Positions 31,486 through 43,087 of a DNA stretch of 64,000 nucleotides are shown one piece after another. The position numbers were made by a program, and so were the translations under genes. Origin of the DNA: Galeopsis tetrahit (lineage: Eukaryota > Streptophyta > Magnoliopsida > Lamiales > Lamiaceae); assembly GCA_963675135.1 (NCBI GenBank), contig OY776130.1, forward strand, positions 65,258,867 to 65,322,866, in the 5' to 3' direction. Below the pieces are notes generated by a model. That model saw only the letters and a list, made by a program, of their open reading frames with translations. It was not told where the DNA came from and made no database searches. How positions within the stretch are numbered: position 1 is the first letter of the stretch; every line of letters starts with the position of its first letter.

Positions 31486-32962
31486 ATGGAGAAAACTTCC
31501 CTTACATACACTGTTTTTATATCCTTGTTGTTGTTGTTGTTATGGTGCATAAATAAATGGTTCTCTAAACATTCTAGAAACAAAAAGAGTCCCCCTTCCC
31601 CACAAAAGTTACCGATAATTGGAAACCTCCATCAACTAGGCTCATTGCCTCATCGGAATCTCCAAGCTTTGGCCCGAAAACATGGCCCCTTGATGCATGC
31701 TTCTTCACCTCGGCAGTGTCCCGTGTCTTATCGTCTCGTCCAGCCTCTGAAATTGTGAAAACTCATGATCTGTCCTTCTCAAATAGGCCCGTTTACGAGA
31801 AACTTATTTATGGTTGTAAGGATATCTCAACAGCTCCTTATGGTGAATATTGGAGGCAGTTAAGGAGCATCTTTGTTCTTCAGCTTCTAAGTAACAAAAA
31901 GGTTCAATCTTTCCGTTCGATCAGGGAAGAAGAGACCGAGCTTTTCGTGAAAAAGATAATTAGGGAATCATCAGGTGCGGTGAATTTGAGTAAGATGTTT
32001 GCTGATTTGAGCTGCGATGCGATGTGAAGGAAGTATAGTGAGTCGGAAATTGGGAAGAAATTTCTGCGGGTGAAGGACGAATTTATGGAGCTTCTTGGTG
32101 GTTTTAGTATTGGAGAATTTGTTCCGTGTTAATGGCGTGGATAAGAGAGTCGAGAGGGTTGCGAAAGAGATGGACGATGTCCTGGATTGTTGATATTTTG
32201 CTTGATACCCAAAGTGACAACACTTATGGTGTCTCCATTGACAGAGACAGTATCAAAGCCTTAATTTTGGTATGTAGTGTGTGCTTGTAACATCTTACAA
32301 CATTTTTTTCATGTTCGTGTCGTGTTAGATTTGATATGATAATTTCTGTACAGGATGTATTTATAGGTGGAACTGATACCGTATCCACTGCTCTAGAATG
32401 GACGATGACAGAGCTCTTACGACACCCTGCAGCAATGGAGAAACTGCAGAGGGAAGTAAGAGATATAGTGAAAAACAAACAGGTAATAACAAATGATGAC
32501 TTAGAAAAAATGCTTTATCTCAAAGCTGTGATTAAGGAAACTCTTCGAACACACCCACCACTCCCGTTACTAGTACCTAGAATAGCACGCGAATATGTGA
32601 CAATTAAAGGTTACAACGTTTCAGCTGGAACTGTGGTTATGATTAATGTGTGGGCGATATTTAGGGACCCTGCCTCGTGGGAGGAACCAGATATGTTCAA
32701 GCCCGAGAGATTCTTGGATTCTACGATAGACTTTAAGGGTCTCGATTTTGAGTTCATCCCGTTTGGGGCTGGAAGAAGAGGATGTCCTGGTATTGCATTC
32801 AGTGTTGTTACTATGGAGTTTTTGTTGGCAAATATTTTGCAGAAATTTAACTGGAAATTGCCTAATGGAGTTGAAGAAAAAGATTTAGACATGAGCGAAA
32901 GCCCTGGTGGTACTGTTCATAGAAGAGTTCCACTTCTTGCAGTCGCATCTCAGAGTAACTAA
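31486..32962 (+). pseudogene. CYP71-type cytochrome P450, copy A, exon 1 destroyed
   Basis: Homologous to the intact copy at 54331-56511. Exon 1 (31486-32269) carries several lesions relative to it: a 4-bp insertion at about 31694, an 8-bp deletion at 31741, a 9-bp in-frame loss near 31795, a 15-bp loss that creates TGA at 32025-32027, a roughly 20-bp loss near 32128 and a larger loss near 32186. The N-terminal anchor and hinge (KSPPSPQKLPIIGN) survive. Exon 2 (32354-32962, 202 codons) remains fully open with GGTDT, KETLR, FKPERF and PFGAGRRGCPG. The contrast suggests either recent death or conversion of exon 2 by a sister gene. No functional P450 is expected. Confidence 0.93.
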
Positions 32963-33232
32963 TTTGCCCTACATCTTATGCCAACAAGTTTTTGGATATA
33001 AAATTACTGATTGCAGGATTTAGGTATTCTACTTAAGTTGAATAAAATGTTTGTACGTGTCATAACTAGTTGTTCTATATACCTTTATTTTGGCGTGACA
33101 AGTTAATTGATGTAATACTCCATCCGTGCCTATTTTGATTCAACATAACTGTTTACGCGTAATTTAGTGTGAACGTTGTTTATTAGTATTAAAAAAAATA
33201 AAGTAGAAGGTATGAAAGTCTTTTGACTAATA

Positions 33233-33893
33233 CATTTTTTTTAAAGGAAAAACGGTGTTATATTATCGAAGAATTCAGAAGTACTAAAAAAGGAGTGAAA
33301 CACTCAAAGTTTACATTGGGGAGATACAATTTGTGTACACCTATCCGAATGCGCTAGCTTATTACATAAATGTCAATTTGGGTGATGCACACCAGTCATT
33401 AAAGGACCAAGAAGGCGGGCAGTCCTTGTGCTGTGAGAAAATGTTCCATGACATAATGCGAATTTCATCGAAGATCTTTTCCGGCTTGGGTTCCTTGTTC
33501 GCAAAGGTCTTGTCGTTTCGAGCTTTCCAAATGAACCATACGATCATGCACCAAAGGCTTCCAAGGATAGGAGTCCTTCTCTTAGTACCGAAGAGGCCAC
33601 AAAACTAGTGAATGTGCGTCGCTAGTCTGAAATGGAGGGCCGAATTTATGTCAAACCATGAGCAGCATAAGCGCCACACTCTCCCGGCGAAATCGCAGTT
33701 GAAGAATAAGTGGTGCACAGACTCATTCTCCTGATCGCACAGTACGTAAGAGATATTGTCGCCGTCTCCGAGGATTCTTTTTTTCTTGAGCTCCAACCGT
33801 GTGGCTAGTCTTTCTCTAATGACCTTCTAGGCTAGACTCGAGTACTTGGGGAGAGTAAGTTTGTTCCAGATTCGACGAAGGGCTTCTTGGGAT
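33233..33893 (-). mobile_element. 5'-truncated LINE with target-site duplication
   Basis: 661 bp in minus orientation. Flanked by TCTTTTGACTAATA (33219-33232 and 33894-33907), a 14-bp duplication, with a poly-T run (the A tail) directly inside the left copy. Coding remnants: KRILGDGDNISYVLCDQ and HHLFFNCDFAGRVWR, the zf-RVT domain, then MIVWFIWKARNDKTFANKEP. The frame is broken between 33605 and 33547. It sits in the 3' flank of CYP copy A and is absent from the matching flank of copy C. Confidence 0.85.
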
Positions 33894-33907
33894 TCTTTTG
33901 ACTAATA

Positions 33908-34399
33908 AAATAAATAATAAAATATTGTGAACAATAAAGTAATGATATGTCATGTAATTTTAAGATGTTTGAAGGATGTAATTTAAAGTAATACAATGCT
34001 TTATTACCAAATAAGAAATTTTACATAAAAATATACTTTATTCGTCCCTCGAAAGTTGTTCATTAATTTTTCGCACATTGATTAAGAAATATATTAGAGA
34101 TAGAAAAATGAAAAATATAGAGTGGGGTAGGAAAAAAATAAAAGTAGAGAGATATGAAATAAAAATTAGAAAGAGATAGTGTGTGTTGACAAAAAATAAA
34201 ATGGGCAACTTTCGAATTCGATGGGACATCCAAAATGACAAAATGAGTCATTTTGAAATGACGAAGAGAGTAATTTACAAGTTATCTCATATGATAATTT
34301 TCGATATTTTTTAAATTTTATCGAATTTTTCTCAATTTTTTTCGATAATTTATCAATATTAAACTCAAATTTGTTATTGCATATCGATATTTATTAATA
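33908..34399. other. CYP copy A 3' flank
   Basis: 34240-34399 (with GTTATCTCATATGATAATTT, then CGATATTTTTTAAATTTTAT) is also present after copy C (56630-56850) and, from CGATATT on, before copy B (37138-37310): part of the tandem unit. 34036-34240 looks like a degenerate foldback MITE (GAAAGTTG... / ...CAACTTTC). Confidence 0.55.
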
Positions 34400-35243
34400 G
34401 GGTTAATTGCAAAAAAAATCACGACCTTTAGTGTATTTATCAATTACAACATATTCTTTTTTTCTTTGCAATTTGATACACCACCTTTTTATATTTTACA
34501 ATTCGATGCACCAATATATTTTTTGATCAATTTTGATTTAACTTGGCGTCGAAAATAGCTAACTAACCACGTTGTCGACACATAGACTATCAACTAATAA
34601 TTTTTTTTAATGAATGACACACATTTTTAAAAATATTTTTACATAAATTGCACACTAATCCATCAATATATATTTTCTTTGATTTTCGATAAAATTTTCC
34701 ATCATTACGCTTTGATATTATAGGTATTGATTTGGTATTTTTCATCTCAAACTCTTATCCTCCATACAAATGTAATATCTATATAATTTTATTGAAAAAA
34801 AATCAATCAAGAAGTTATGCAAAACAATTCATATAATTATATTTATTCCTTTGAGGTTCATTAACGTGTTTTGCAAAAAAAAAATAAAAATTATAATCAC
34901 TCAAGTCGTGCATTAATCAAATCATATTTATTCCTCTATTGTCTTATTTATTTTCCTTTATGTTATTTTATTTTTTTCTTAATCACATAAAATAGTTTTT
35001 TCGTATGTTATGTTGTATTTTTTTTTTCTAATCGCACACAACATGGAAAATTCATAATTTTAGACCGCCATATCAAATTAAAATGACCGAAAAATATATC
35101 GGTGCATCAAATTGTAAAACTTAAAAAAATTGTGCATGAAATTGCAAAATTTAAAAAGATGGTGCATCAAATTGCAAAGAAAAAAAGAATATGTTGTAAT
35201 TGATAAACTCTCAAAAGGTGGTGATTTTTTTTGCAATTAACCC
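34400..35243. mobile_element. Mutator-like MITE with empty-site proof
   Basis: 844 bp with inverted ends of at least 100 bp: GGGTTAATTGCAAAAAAAAT on the left, the same complemented on the right. Flanked by TTATTAATA (34391-34399 and 35244-35252), 9 bp. The duplicated region at 37138-37310 shows the uninterrupted site (CGATATTTATTAATATTTTC), with TTATTAATA once. Contains no gene; the terminal arms carry repeated TGCATCAAATTG words. Confidence 0.9.
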
Positions 35244-35316
35244 TTATTAATATTTTCAATTTTTTTTACAAAGTTTGTGGAAATTTTATTTTTTCCGATA
35301 GCGATAAATTTAATAC

Positions 35317-37137
35317 TCCCTCCGTTCCACAACTGTTTGCACACTTACCTTATGGGAGAATTACACTATAGACCATTTCACCCTAAGTTTTTGTAAATCA
35401 AGGAAAATTTATTTGCTATTACATATCAAGCCAAAACAACAAATTGAAGTACAATTATACCCCTAATGTGTTGATACAAATTTAAATTTTGAAATAATTA
35501 GATTTAAACTCTATAATTATTAGAAAGTCAACTAGTAGAAGAGAATCAATAAAATCTGGAAGATATTTTTCTCGAAAATCGCGCACCCCTATTAATTCAA
35601 AAACACTTTCCTTATACATCAACTCCACATTAATTCCTCCCAACATTGGAATTCTCTCGCCATTGAAGGTGAAAGAAGATAACGCAGAAGAAGAAAAAAG
35701 CTTGTGCGTAGAATACTTAAAGGTATTTAGAGCACAAATCGTGTCTTGCATGTTACTATTATTTTTCGATTGTTACTAATTAAAATGAATTTCGAATTTT
35801 AAAAAATTAATTTCAGCAAAATTAGTATTATTATTATAAAGTCAACTATTAAAAAACAAAATCTGTAAAAATATTTCTAAAATTCTGCCCATTTATAATT
35901 TTCCAAAATTAAAAAAAATTATTAATCTCCAAATTCGATTCCCATAAATATGTTGCATATTCTCATTGACATTAAAAAAATGTTGCATATAGAAAAAATT
36001 GTTGCATATTCTAATTGATATGCAAAAATATGTTGCATACTACTTTTATAAATATGTTTAATTTATTATATTTGGAAAAATTGTTTAATATTTAATTTTA
36101 TATAATTAAAATACAAATCTATAGTATATGAAAATTAAATAATCTCGAAAGAAAAATTGTATAACAGTACTATAAAATTTATAATTTATTTAGATAAATT
36201 ATTTTAATATATTTTTTTTTTGACGGGGGGATTTTAATACATTATTTTGATAACATGCATATTATTTGACTGTGTGGCAAAACAAGATATTGTGATTATA
36301 TTTAACACTCTTTGAAAAGAATATATTTAACGCATATATTTTGATATATGCATAAAATAGTGCATACATTAAATGCATATATAAAATATGCGTACATATA
36401 ATTATATACAGTCAAATCTTCACCTTGATCTTTAATCTCCTCCTCACCGTGGACGATCTCCTCGAACCCGTATGACCGCTCCGGCGACCTCGCCACCGTT
36501 TTCTTCTTCTCCGGTGCAATCACAAAAATTCCACCGGCAATAAACAAAACCAGCTTCATTAAATCTGGAGAAATCCCATGATTGATGACTTCAAAACACC
36601 CCACTTGCGAGATAAGCTCGCAAATTTTAAAACACAAAATTACATACCTTGAACAGATCGACGACGTCGTATTCGAGTGGATCTGGCCGAACCTTAGACA
36701 GAATTACATAGCTTGTCGGTGCAACAATGGCAGTTCGTGACGGATTTGGCCGAACCTTGAACAGATCGACGCCAAATTTTTAACAAAAATGAATGACGAT
36801 GATAGAGGTTATCATCGATTCATGGAGATAAACGCTGAAATTAAATGTAGTTTTTTTGGAGGAACTAAGAGGGAGACGATGAGAGATATTGATTACGCTG
36901 AGAGATTTTTGGATGGAAAATTGGAAATGAATGATTCAATTGGAAATAAATCTAATAAGGAAAATTCGGCAAAAAATAAGGAAGGTTCATTCAATTTTAA
37001 TATTAATTCTTTTAATATATTGATTTGAGGGCATATTAGGAATGTTAAATATGGATTTGTCTTAATTTGTAATAACAATAATTTTTGTCTTTAATTAAAA
37101 GATGGGCTAGAATCTTGGTGTATAATGTCAATAAACT
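35317..37137. mobile_element. Probable Mutator-like insertion that captured gene pieces
   Basis: The tandem-unit sequence stops at TAATAC (35316) and does not resume before the next unit copy begins at 37138. The two ends resemble each other in inverted orientation (ATTACACTATAGACC left; CATTATACACCAAG right complemented), and both have runs like TTGTTATTACAAATTAAG. Inside are an oxygenase fragment (36302-36760) and an open frame (36789-37028) of unknown nature. A target duplication could not be defined, so boundaries are approximate. Confidence 0.45.
36302..36760 (-). pseudogene. 2-oxoglutarate/Fe(II) dioxygenase N-terminal fragment
   Basis: The minus strand reads ICELISQVGCFEVINHGISP then DLMKLVL, the DIOX_N signature of plant 2OG dioxygenases, followed by RSPERSYGFEEIVHGEE. 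Upstream, two near-identical pieces ending in a GATCTGTTCAAGG word (36650-36662 and 36757-36769 on the plus strand) suggest an internal duplication. The catalytic HxD...H domain is absent. Probably an exon captured by the surrounding transposon-like segment rather than a gene at home. Confidence 0.7.
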
Positions 37138-37554
37138 TTTCGATATTTTTTAAATTTTATCGAATTTTTCTCAATTTTTTTCGATAATTTATCAATATTA
37201 AATTCAAATTTGTTATTGCATATCGATATTTATTAATATTTTCAATTTTTTTTTACAAAGTTTGTGGAAATTTTATTTTTTCTGATAGCGATAAATTTAA
37301 TACTATATTGTAAATATTTTCAAATATTTTTATACGAACTTACCAATCCTTATAACATAACGTACGTGCCTAAGCTAGCTAGCTAAGGCTATCCACTAAT
37401 CTTCGATTGTCAAATTCTATTACACCAAGCAATTTACTATAGCCAAGCCTCATGATTATCCAATTAAATTAGAACTCCAAACTAACTTCACTTCTATATA
37501 TATAAATAAAATTAGCCTCAATTTCTCATACATACAACAAGAAGAAAAAAAAAT
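37138..37554 (+). promoter_or_regulatory. Tandem-unit promoter of CYP copy B
   Basis: Contains the CGATATTT block (37138-37310), then ATCCACTAATCTTCGATTGTC, CAAATTCTATTACACCAAGC and a TATATATATAAATAAA box near 37493, 60 bp before the ATG. The same order of words occurs after copy C (56697-57015) and, partly, before copies A and C. Confidence 0.6.
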
Positions 37555-37885
37555 ATGGAGAAAACTTTTCTTACATACACTGTTGTTATATCTGTTTTGT
37601 TGTTATGGTGCATAAACAAATGGTTCTTCAAACGTCCTGCAAACAAAAACAGCCCCCCTTCACCACTAAAGTTGCCGGTAATAGGAAACATCCATCAACT
37701 AGGCTCGTTGCCTCATCGGAATCTCCAAGCCTTGGCCCGAAAACATGGCCCCTGCTTGATGCTTCTTCACTTGGGCAGCGTCCCAACTCTCATCGTCTCT
37801 TCTGCAGATGCAGCCCGTGAGATTATGAAAACTCATGATCTGGCCTTTTCAAGTAGGCCCTTTTACAGGGTTTACGAGAAACTTC

Positions 37886-39042
37886 TGTTGGTTTATAGAT
37901 TACCAACAATGGCTTACAAAGAATTTAGACGGAAAAAATAAAGACAGTAAATGAAATTACAAAATCTTCGAGTTCTTCAACTTTCCAAAAGAGGCAGCTT
38001 CCTTGTTTGAGCAGCTTCTTAGAATAGCAGGTCCAGAAAGGGAAGAAAACAGCACTGTAGATAAACAGAAAGTTAGGGAAAAGAGCCGAGTCAAGGTGAT
38101 ACCTTTTCCCGTAAAACAAACACGTCCCGGCTAGTGTTCACGGATTGACGAGTTGCTTCGAAAGGTAAAACGACTTCCTCTTTGCACGAGCAACACCGCA
38201 GCGTACAAAGCCCCAGCGAACAGATTACACGTTAGAACCGGATCGCACTCTAAAATGCTATGCAATGCTGAAAGTAGTATGCAATTTTTCTGGAAAAACT
38301 CAGGTGAATTTTGTTGTATGCAAAAGTAAGTTTTTCCCAAAACCACCCAGGTGTGGAATATTTAAGGCAGTAACGGCTGGTCACCCATTAATACGGCAGT
38401 TTCTGGAATGGTAACTCTCATTCTTAATATCCAACACATTAATATGGCAGTTTCCACGCAATTAAGACAATCACATTTCAAATTCAAATTCAAATTCCAG
38501 AAGTCAACTTCTTGACTTCCATAGACTTGGGCTGCCTAAATCCCGTGTGGGTCGAGGCCCACATTTTTAGAACCTCAAAAAGATAGAGGGGCCCCAGGCC
38601 CAAGCCCAAAGTCCACCCAAAGTCCAATTGCCAATTTCCAAGATCCAAGGCCAAGGCCCAGGACCACGGACACGGCACGGCCGGGCGGGCGGCGCGCGCG
38701 CGCGCGTGTGTTTAATTGAATGGTTCAATAGTCACTACAATTTGAACATTCTTAACTAACTCCTATTAATAAGGAGGTAGTTAATTCTCACATTTATCAA
38801 TGTGGGATAGTTATTAAAACTACTCCCAACGCATCACTTTGTCTTAAACTTCGTACATTAATTTCTCACTCACCGAAATTCGATTTTGAAATTTTAAATA
38901 TACTACGATCATCTACTCGGAGAGTAGAACGATCCTACAATATTTATTTCTTCGGAAATTAAATATTCATACCCTCAAATAATTGATTAATTAAAATCAA
39001 TTAAATATTAAGAAATTGAATAAAAACCCAATTTCTCCAACA
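37886..39042. mobile_element. Solo LTR inserted in CYP copy B exon 1
   Basis: 1157 bp beginning TGTTGG and ending CCAACA, flanked by ACTTC at 37881-37885 and 39043-39047. No internal coding region, so a solo LTR left after LTR-LTR recombination. Includes an alternating GC run (38685-38708). A related copy lies at 43448-44741; they share CTCACTCACCGAAATTCG and GATCTACTC-type blocks. Confidence 0.9.
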
Positions 39043-39639
39043 ACTTCTTTATGGTTGTAAGGATATCACAACGTCTCCTTATGGGGAATATTGGAGGCAG
39101 TTAAGGGGCATTTTTGTTCTTCAGCTTCTAAGTAACAAAAAGGTTCAATCTTTCTGTTCGATCAGGGAAGAAGAGACAAAGTTTTTCATGAAAAAAATAG
39201 GGGAGTCTTCTTCATCAGGTGCGGTGAATTTGAGTAAAATGTTTGCTGATTTCAGCTGCGACGCGATTTGCAGGGCTGCCCTTGGAAGGAAGTATAGTGA
39301 GTCGGAAAATGGGAAGAAATTTCTGCAGGTGAAGGACGAATTAATGGAGCTTCTTGGTGGTTTTAGTATTGGAGATTTTGTTCCGTGGTTAAGTTGGATA
39401 AGTCGTGTTAATGGCGTGGATAAGAGAGTCGAGAGGGTTGCGAAAGAGATGGATGATGTCCTGGAGTGTGTTATTCAAGAATACGTTAGTGATGCCGGAA
39501 GTAATGGAGAAACATTTGTTGATATTTTGCTTCAGATTCAAAGTGACAGCACTTCTGGTGTCTCCATGGATAGAGATAGCCTCAAAGGCTTAATTTTGGT
39601 AAGTAGTGTGTGCTTGTAGCATCTCTTGAGTTGTGTCGT

Positions 39640-40301
39640 GTTAGATTTGATTCTTGTCGTGTCACTATCATATCAACATGAAATTAGAAACAAAAAAACC
39701 AGTTATTACTAGCTAAAATATTATCAGTTGAGTTAATCTACATCAGCTGAGTGCATCTACTTCAGCTGAGTTAATCCTTCATCAGTTGAGTACATCTACA
39801 TCAGCCGAGTATATCAGCTATGACAGTCATAGTATGTACATCAGCTGATGTATATCAGCTAATATACACCACCATATTAGTAAATACACCCCATGTCATA
39901 TATTGTAACAGAATTGGGCGGTTAACTTGTTGCTCAAGTCTGACAAATTAGTTAGATCTAGGGGGTGTTTGCAAACTCTATAAATATCTTAAAAGCACTT
40001 CTCAAAAGTAAAAGTTGTGAGAGGGAAGCTTTAAAAAAAGTGATTACGGAAGCAGTTTGAAAACACCCCCCTAGAAACAATAACTGATTCTAGATAGTTC
40101 TACTCAATTGTATTTATAGCCATGAGCCCACACATTTTACACATCAATGAAAACACATTTTAAATTACGTACTTAGCTTGTTCAACACTTAGAAGTGTAA
40201 GAGGAGCTGTCACACGGTTATGTATTAAGAATTCCCATTTGTTGTATGTGTTTTAATTCCATTGTCCTACTTTCCACATTGATGTGATGATTTCTGTACA
40301 G
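39640..40301. other. CYP copy B intron with CAGCTGA-type short repeats
   Basis: From about 39725 to 39870 the word ATCAGCTGA or ATCAGTTGA recurs around ten times at 11-22 bp spacing (GAGTTAATC, GAGTGCATC, GAGTACATC between). The rest is unremarkable. The intron of copy A lacks this block. Confidence 0.55.
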
Positions 40302-40910
40302 GATGTATTTTTAGGTGGAACTGATACTATATCCACTGCTCTAGAATGGACGATGTCAGAGCTCTTACGACACCCTACAACAATGGAGAAACTGCAGAGG
40401 GAAGTAAGAGAAATAGTGAAAAATAAGGAGATGATGACAAATGATGACTTAGAAAAAATGCATTATCTTAAAGCTGTGATTAAGGAAACTCTTCGACAAC
40501 ACCCACCAGTCCCGTTACTAGTACCTAGAGTAGCAGGCGAAGATGTGATGATTAAAGGGTACGACGTTTCAGCTGGAACCGTGGTGATGATTAATGCGTG
40601 GGCGATATGTAGGGACCCTGCCTCTTGGGAGGAACCAGATATGTTCAAGCCAGAGAGATTCCTGGATTCTTCGATAGACTTTAAGGGTCTTGATTTTGAC
40701 TTCATTCCGTTTGGGGCTGGAAGAAGAGGATGTCCTGGTATTGCATTTGCTGCTGTTACTATGGAGTTTGTGTTGGCAAATCTTGTGCGGAAATTCAATT
40801 GGAAATTGGCTAATGGAGTTGAAGAGAAAGATTTAGACATGAGCGAAAGTCCTGGTCTTACTGTTCATAGAAGGGTTCCACTTGTTGCAGTTGCCTCTCA
40901 GAGTAACTAA

Positions 40911-41269
40911 ATTGTCCTACACCCCATGCATGCTAAGAATTATTTATTGCATGATTATTTAACTTGAATAAAATGTGTGTACTTGTCATAATTAGTTCTA
41001 TATTTTTGGGTTAGAAGTTGATTAGTGTAATAATTCCTTGTAAGTAAGGTGATTTTATTGCTCAATTTATTCGAATTAGGTGCATTATACACTGAATTAG
41101 TTAATTACGTATATACACTAAAGAAGTTTCTATCCATTTTTGTCCTGGAAAGGTTGTTTCTTTGGCAACTCTGTTCAATTTCTGATCATAACCTGTAGAG
41201 ATAAAATCTATCAAATTAAGCCACGCGGATATCCCAACTGCTCTGCTCCCAACACTTGAGCTACATGGA
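40911..41269. other. CYP copy B 3' flank
   Basis: Starts with the copy B 3' untranslated region. No gene recognised before the EngB-like segment. Confidence 0.4.
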
Positions 41270-41377
41270 ACAGAGTGATGAGAAATGGAGGCACAGAGTG
41301 ATGAGGAGAGAAGACATTGGGGGTTTAATAGCTGACACCTAAATACCAGGTGGAGCGAGTGTTGAAAATTACTAATA

Positions 41378-41892
41378 GGGTACGGCTATTTGCACCTCCG
41401 CCTTTGTTAACCGTACTTCCCCGATTGAGGTACTCACATCCCAATTAAGAGAATGTTGGATGCACTCCTCATAAATTGTCTGAATTACTTTTTTCTCTAT
41501 ATAAATCATTTACTAAATGCACACCCACCTCAAAATCTTAATTTATCTACTTTTTCACTTTCTTTTTTTACCTTCACCACAGCAGCCGGCGCCCCATTGT
41601 AGCCTCCCTCCCCCTGTACAGAGAAATAATAAAATAAAAAACAACTCCATGAGATTTCTTTTGAATTTATGAGATTCTAACAAAATTTTGACACTGTTTA
41701 AATGAAGTTAGCGACCAGAAGTGATGGTGGTGGTGGCTGAAATTAGGGTTAGAGTTTAAAGGTTGGAAGGGGAGTGTTTAGTAGTGACGATGCATTTAGT
41801 AATGGTATTTTAGATTTTTTATATTATTATTAAATTAATAAATAGAAAGGGAAGTGCGGTTAAAAAAGCTAGAGGTGCAAATACCACTACCT
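41378..41892. mobile_element. Mutator-like element in the EngB-like segment
   Basis: 515 bp. Ends GGGTACGGCTATTTGCACCT and, complemented, AGGTAGTGGTATTTGCACCT; flanked by TTACTAATA (41369-41377 and 41893-41901), 9 bp. The EngB locus gives the empty site. No coding content recognised. Confidence 0.85.
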
Positions 41893-41918
41893 TTACTAAT
41901 AATATCGAATTGTTCTTC

Positions 41919-43087
41919 GGGTTTGACTATATACACCTCTATTTCGGAGAGATGCACTCCACCGATTGATGCACCCACCCAAAAATCAGTCTAAGATAGA
42001 TGCACCCTCCCTCAATTGTCTTAATTGCCCTTGTCCCCCTTAAAAATCCTATTACTACCCACACCCCCTCTCCAAACCCTAATTCCCACATCAAAACCCT
42101 AATTCCTCCCTTCATCTTCATTTCCTCCCCCATCTCACACAGCGGCCGCTGCCACAGCCCCCATGACCACCGCCACAGCCCCCACGACCATCGCCCCTGC
42201 CGCCGACCACCATCGCCCCCACGGCCACCGCGAACCCGCCCCCCTCCATCGCCACGCCCCACGGCCACCGCGAGCCCGCCACCCCCTCCATCGCCACGCC
42301 CCCACGGCCACCGCGAGCCCAACGCGCCCCCTCCCCCTCCCCCAAATTTCTGTAAATTTTCCCCCTCCCCGCAACCCCGTCCGGCGTTCAGTTCCGGAGC
42401 TCTTATCCGCTGCCCCCTCCCCCTATCCAGCCGACGTTGTTGGCCCCGCCCTCGCCGCGGCGGCCCAGTCACTCCCTTGGGCCATCGCGGCCCGTCCACA
42501 CGCAACCCTTTTTTTTTTTTTCTGTATTTGTCTTCTCCCTTCCCCGTTTGGCGGCCTCCTGCTCGCCGCCGCCTCCTTGTTTGTCCAAGATGTCGGCCAC
42601 TCCATTCAGGTTTGTTCATTCGTTCTCTCTCTCCCTCCCTCGATCTCGATTCCGCATTTTTTAGTTAGTGTTTTCTATAGAAAAAAACTGGAGAAACCCT
42701 TTTTTTTTAATATTTTCGACAGCTTAATGTCGATCAAACACACTCTTGTCGAAAAATTGTTGTCGACGGGAGTGTATATGGTCGACACTGGTTGGTCGAA
42801 ATTTATAAAAAAATATTTGTGATTTTTTAAAGTATATATTGTAATTTCTGGAATTTTTTGACTTGGTGGTCATTGGAAATGGTGGCGGCGACGGCCGGAA
42901 GTGGTGGTTTAGGGGGAAATGGAAAGGAATGATAATAGGGAGTGCGTCCAGTAAGGGGGGTGCATTGTGCATTTAGTGTCCAACAATTTACTTGAAAGGT
43001 ATTTTTGATTTTTCGTCCTATTATTTTATTAATAAATTAATTGGGGGAGTTCATCTCTCCGAAATGGAGGTGCATATAGTCAAACCC
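41919..43087. mobile_element. Mutator-like element with captured GC-rich exon
   Basis: 1169 bp. Ends GGGTTTGACTATATACACCT and, complemented, GGGTTTGACTATATGCACCT; flanked by TTGTTCTTC (41910-41918) and TTATTCTTC (43088-43096), 9 bp with one change. The interior 42120-42610 is very GC-rich against an AT-rich background, with Pro/Arg-coding frames on both strands. It ends CCACTCCATTCAGGTTTGTT, which resembles an exon with splice donor. Possibly a Pack-MULE carrying a host gene 5' end; no product can be named. Confidence 0.85.

Larger units (their letters stand above)
37555..40910 (+). pseudogene. CYP71-type cytochrome P450, copy B, interrupted by a solo LTR
   Basis: Exon 1 starts at 37555 and is cut at 37885 by a 1157-bp LTR; reading resumes at 39048 and runs to 39598. 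Exon 2 is 40302-40910. Apart from the insert no stop or frameshift is seen: 294 plus 202 codons. Anchor helix, KNSPPSPLKLPVIGN hinge, I-helix GGTDT, KETLR, FKPERF and PFGAGRRGCPG are all present. One extra codon (Cys in KHGPCLMLL) distinguishes it from copy C. As a solo LTR cannot excise, the gene is dead unless the LTR is spliced out; translation into the LTR stops at 37939. The clean remaining frame implies a young insertion. Confidence 0.93.

Noticed and set aside
42000..42822. Long Pro-rich (plus) and Gly/Arg-rich (minus) frames
   Set aside because: Produced by GC-rich low-complexity cargo inside a Mutator-like element; frames on all strands are open, which signals composition rather than coding.
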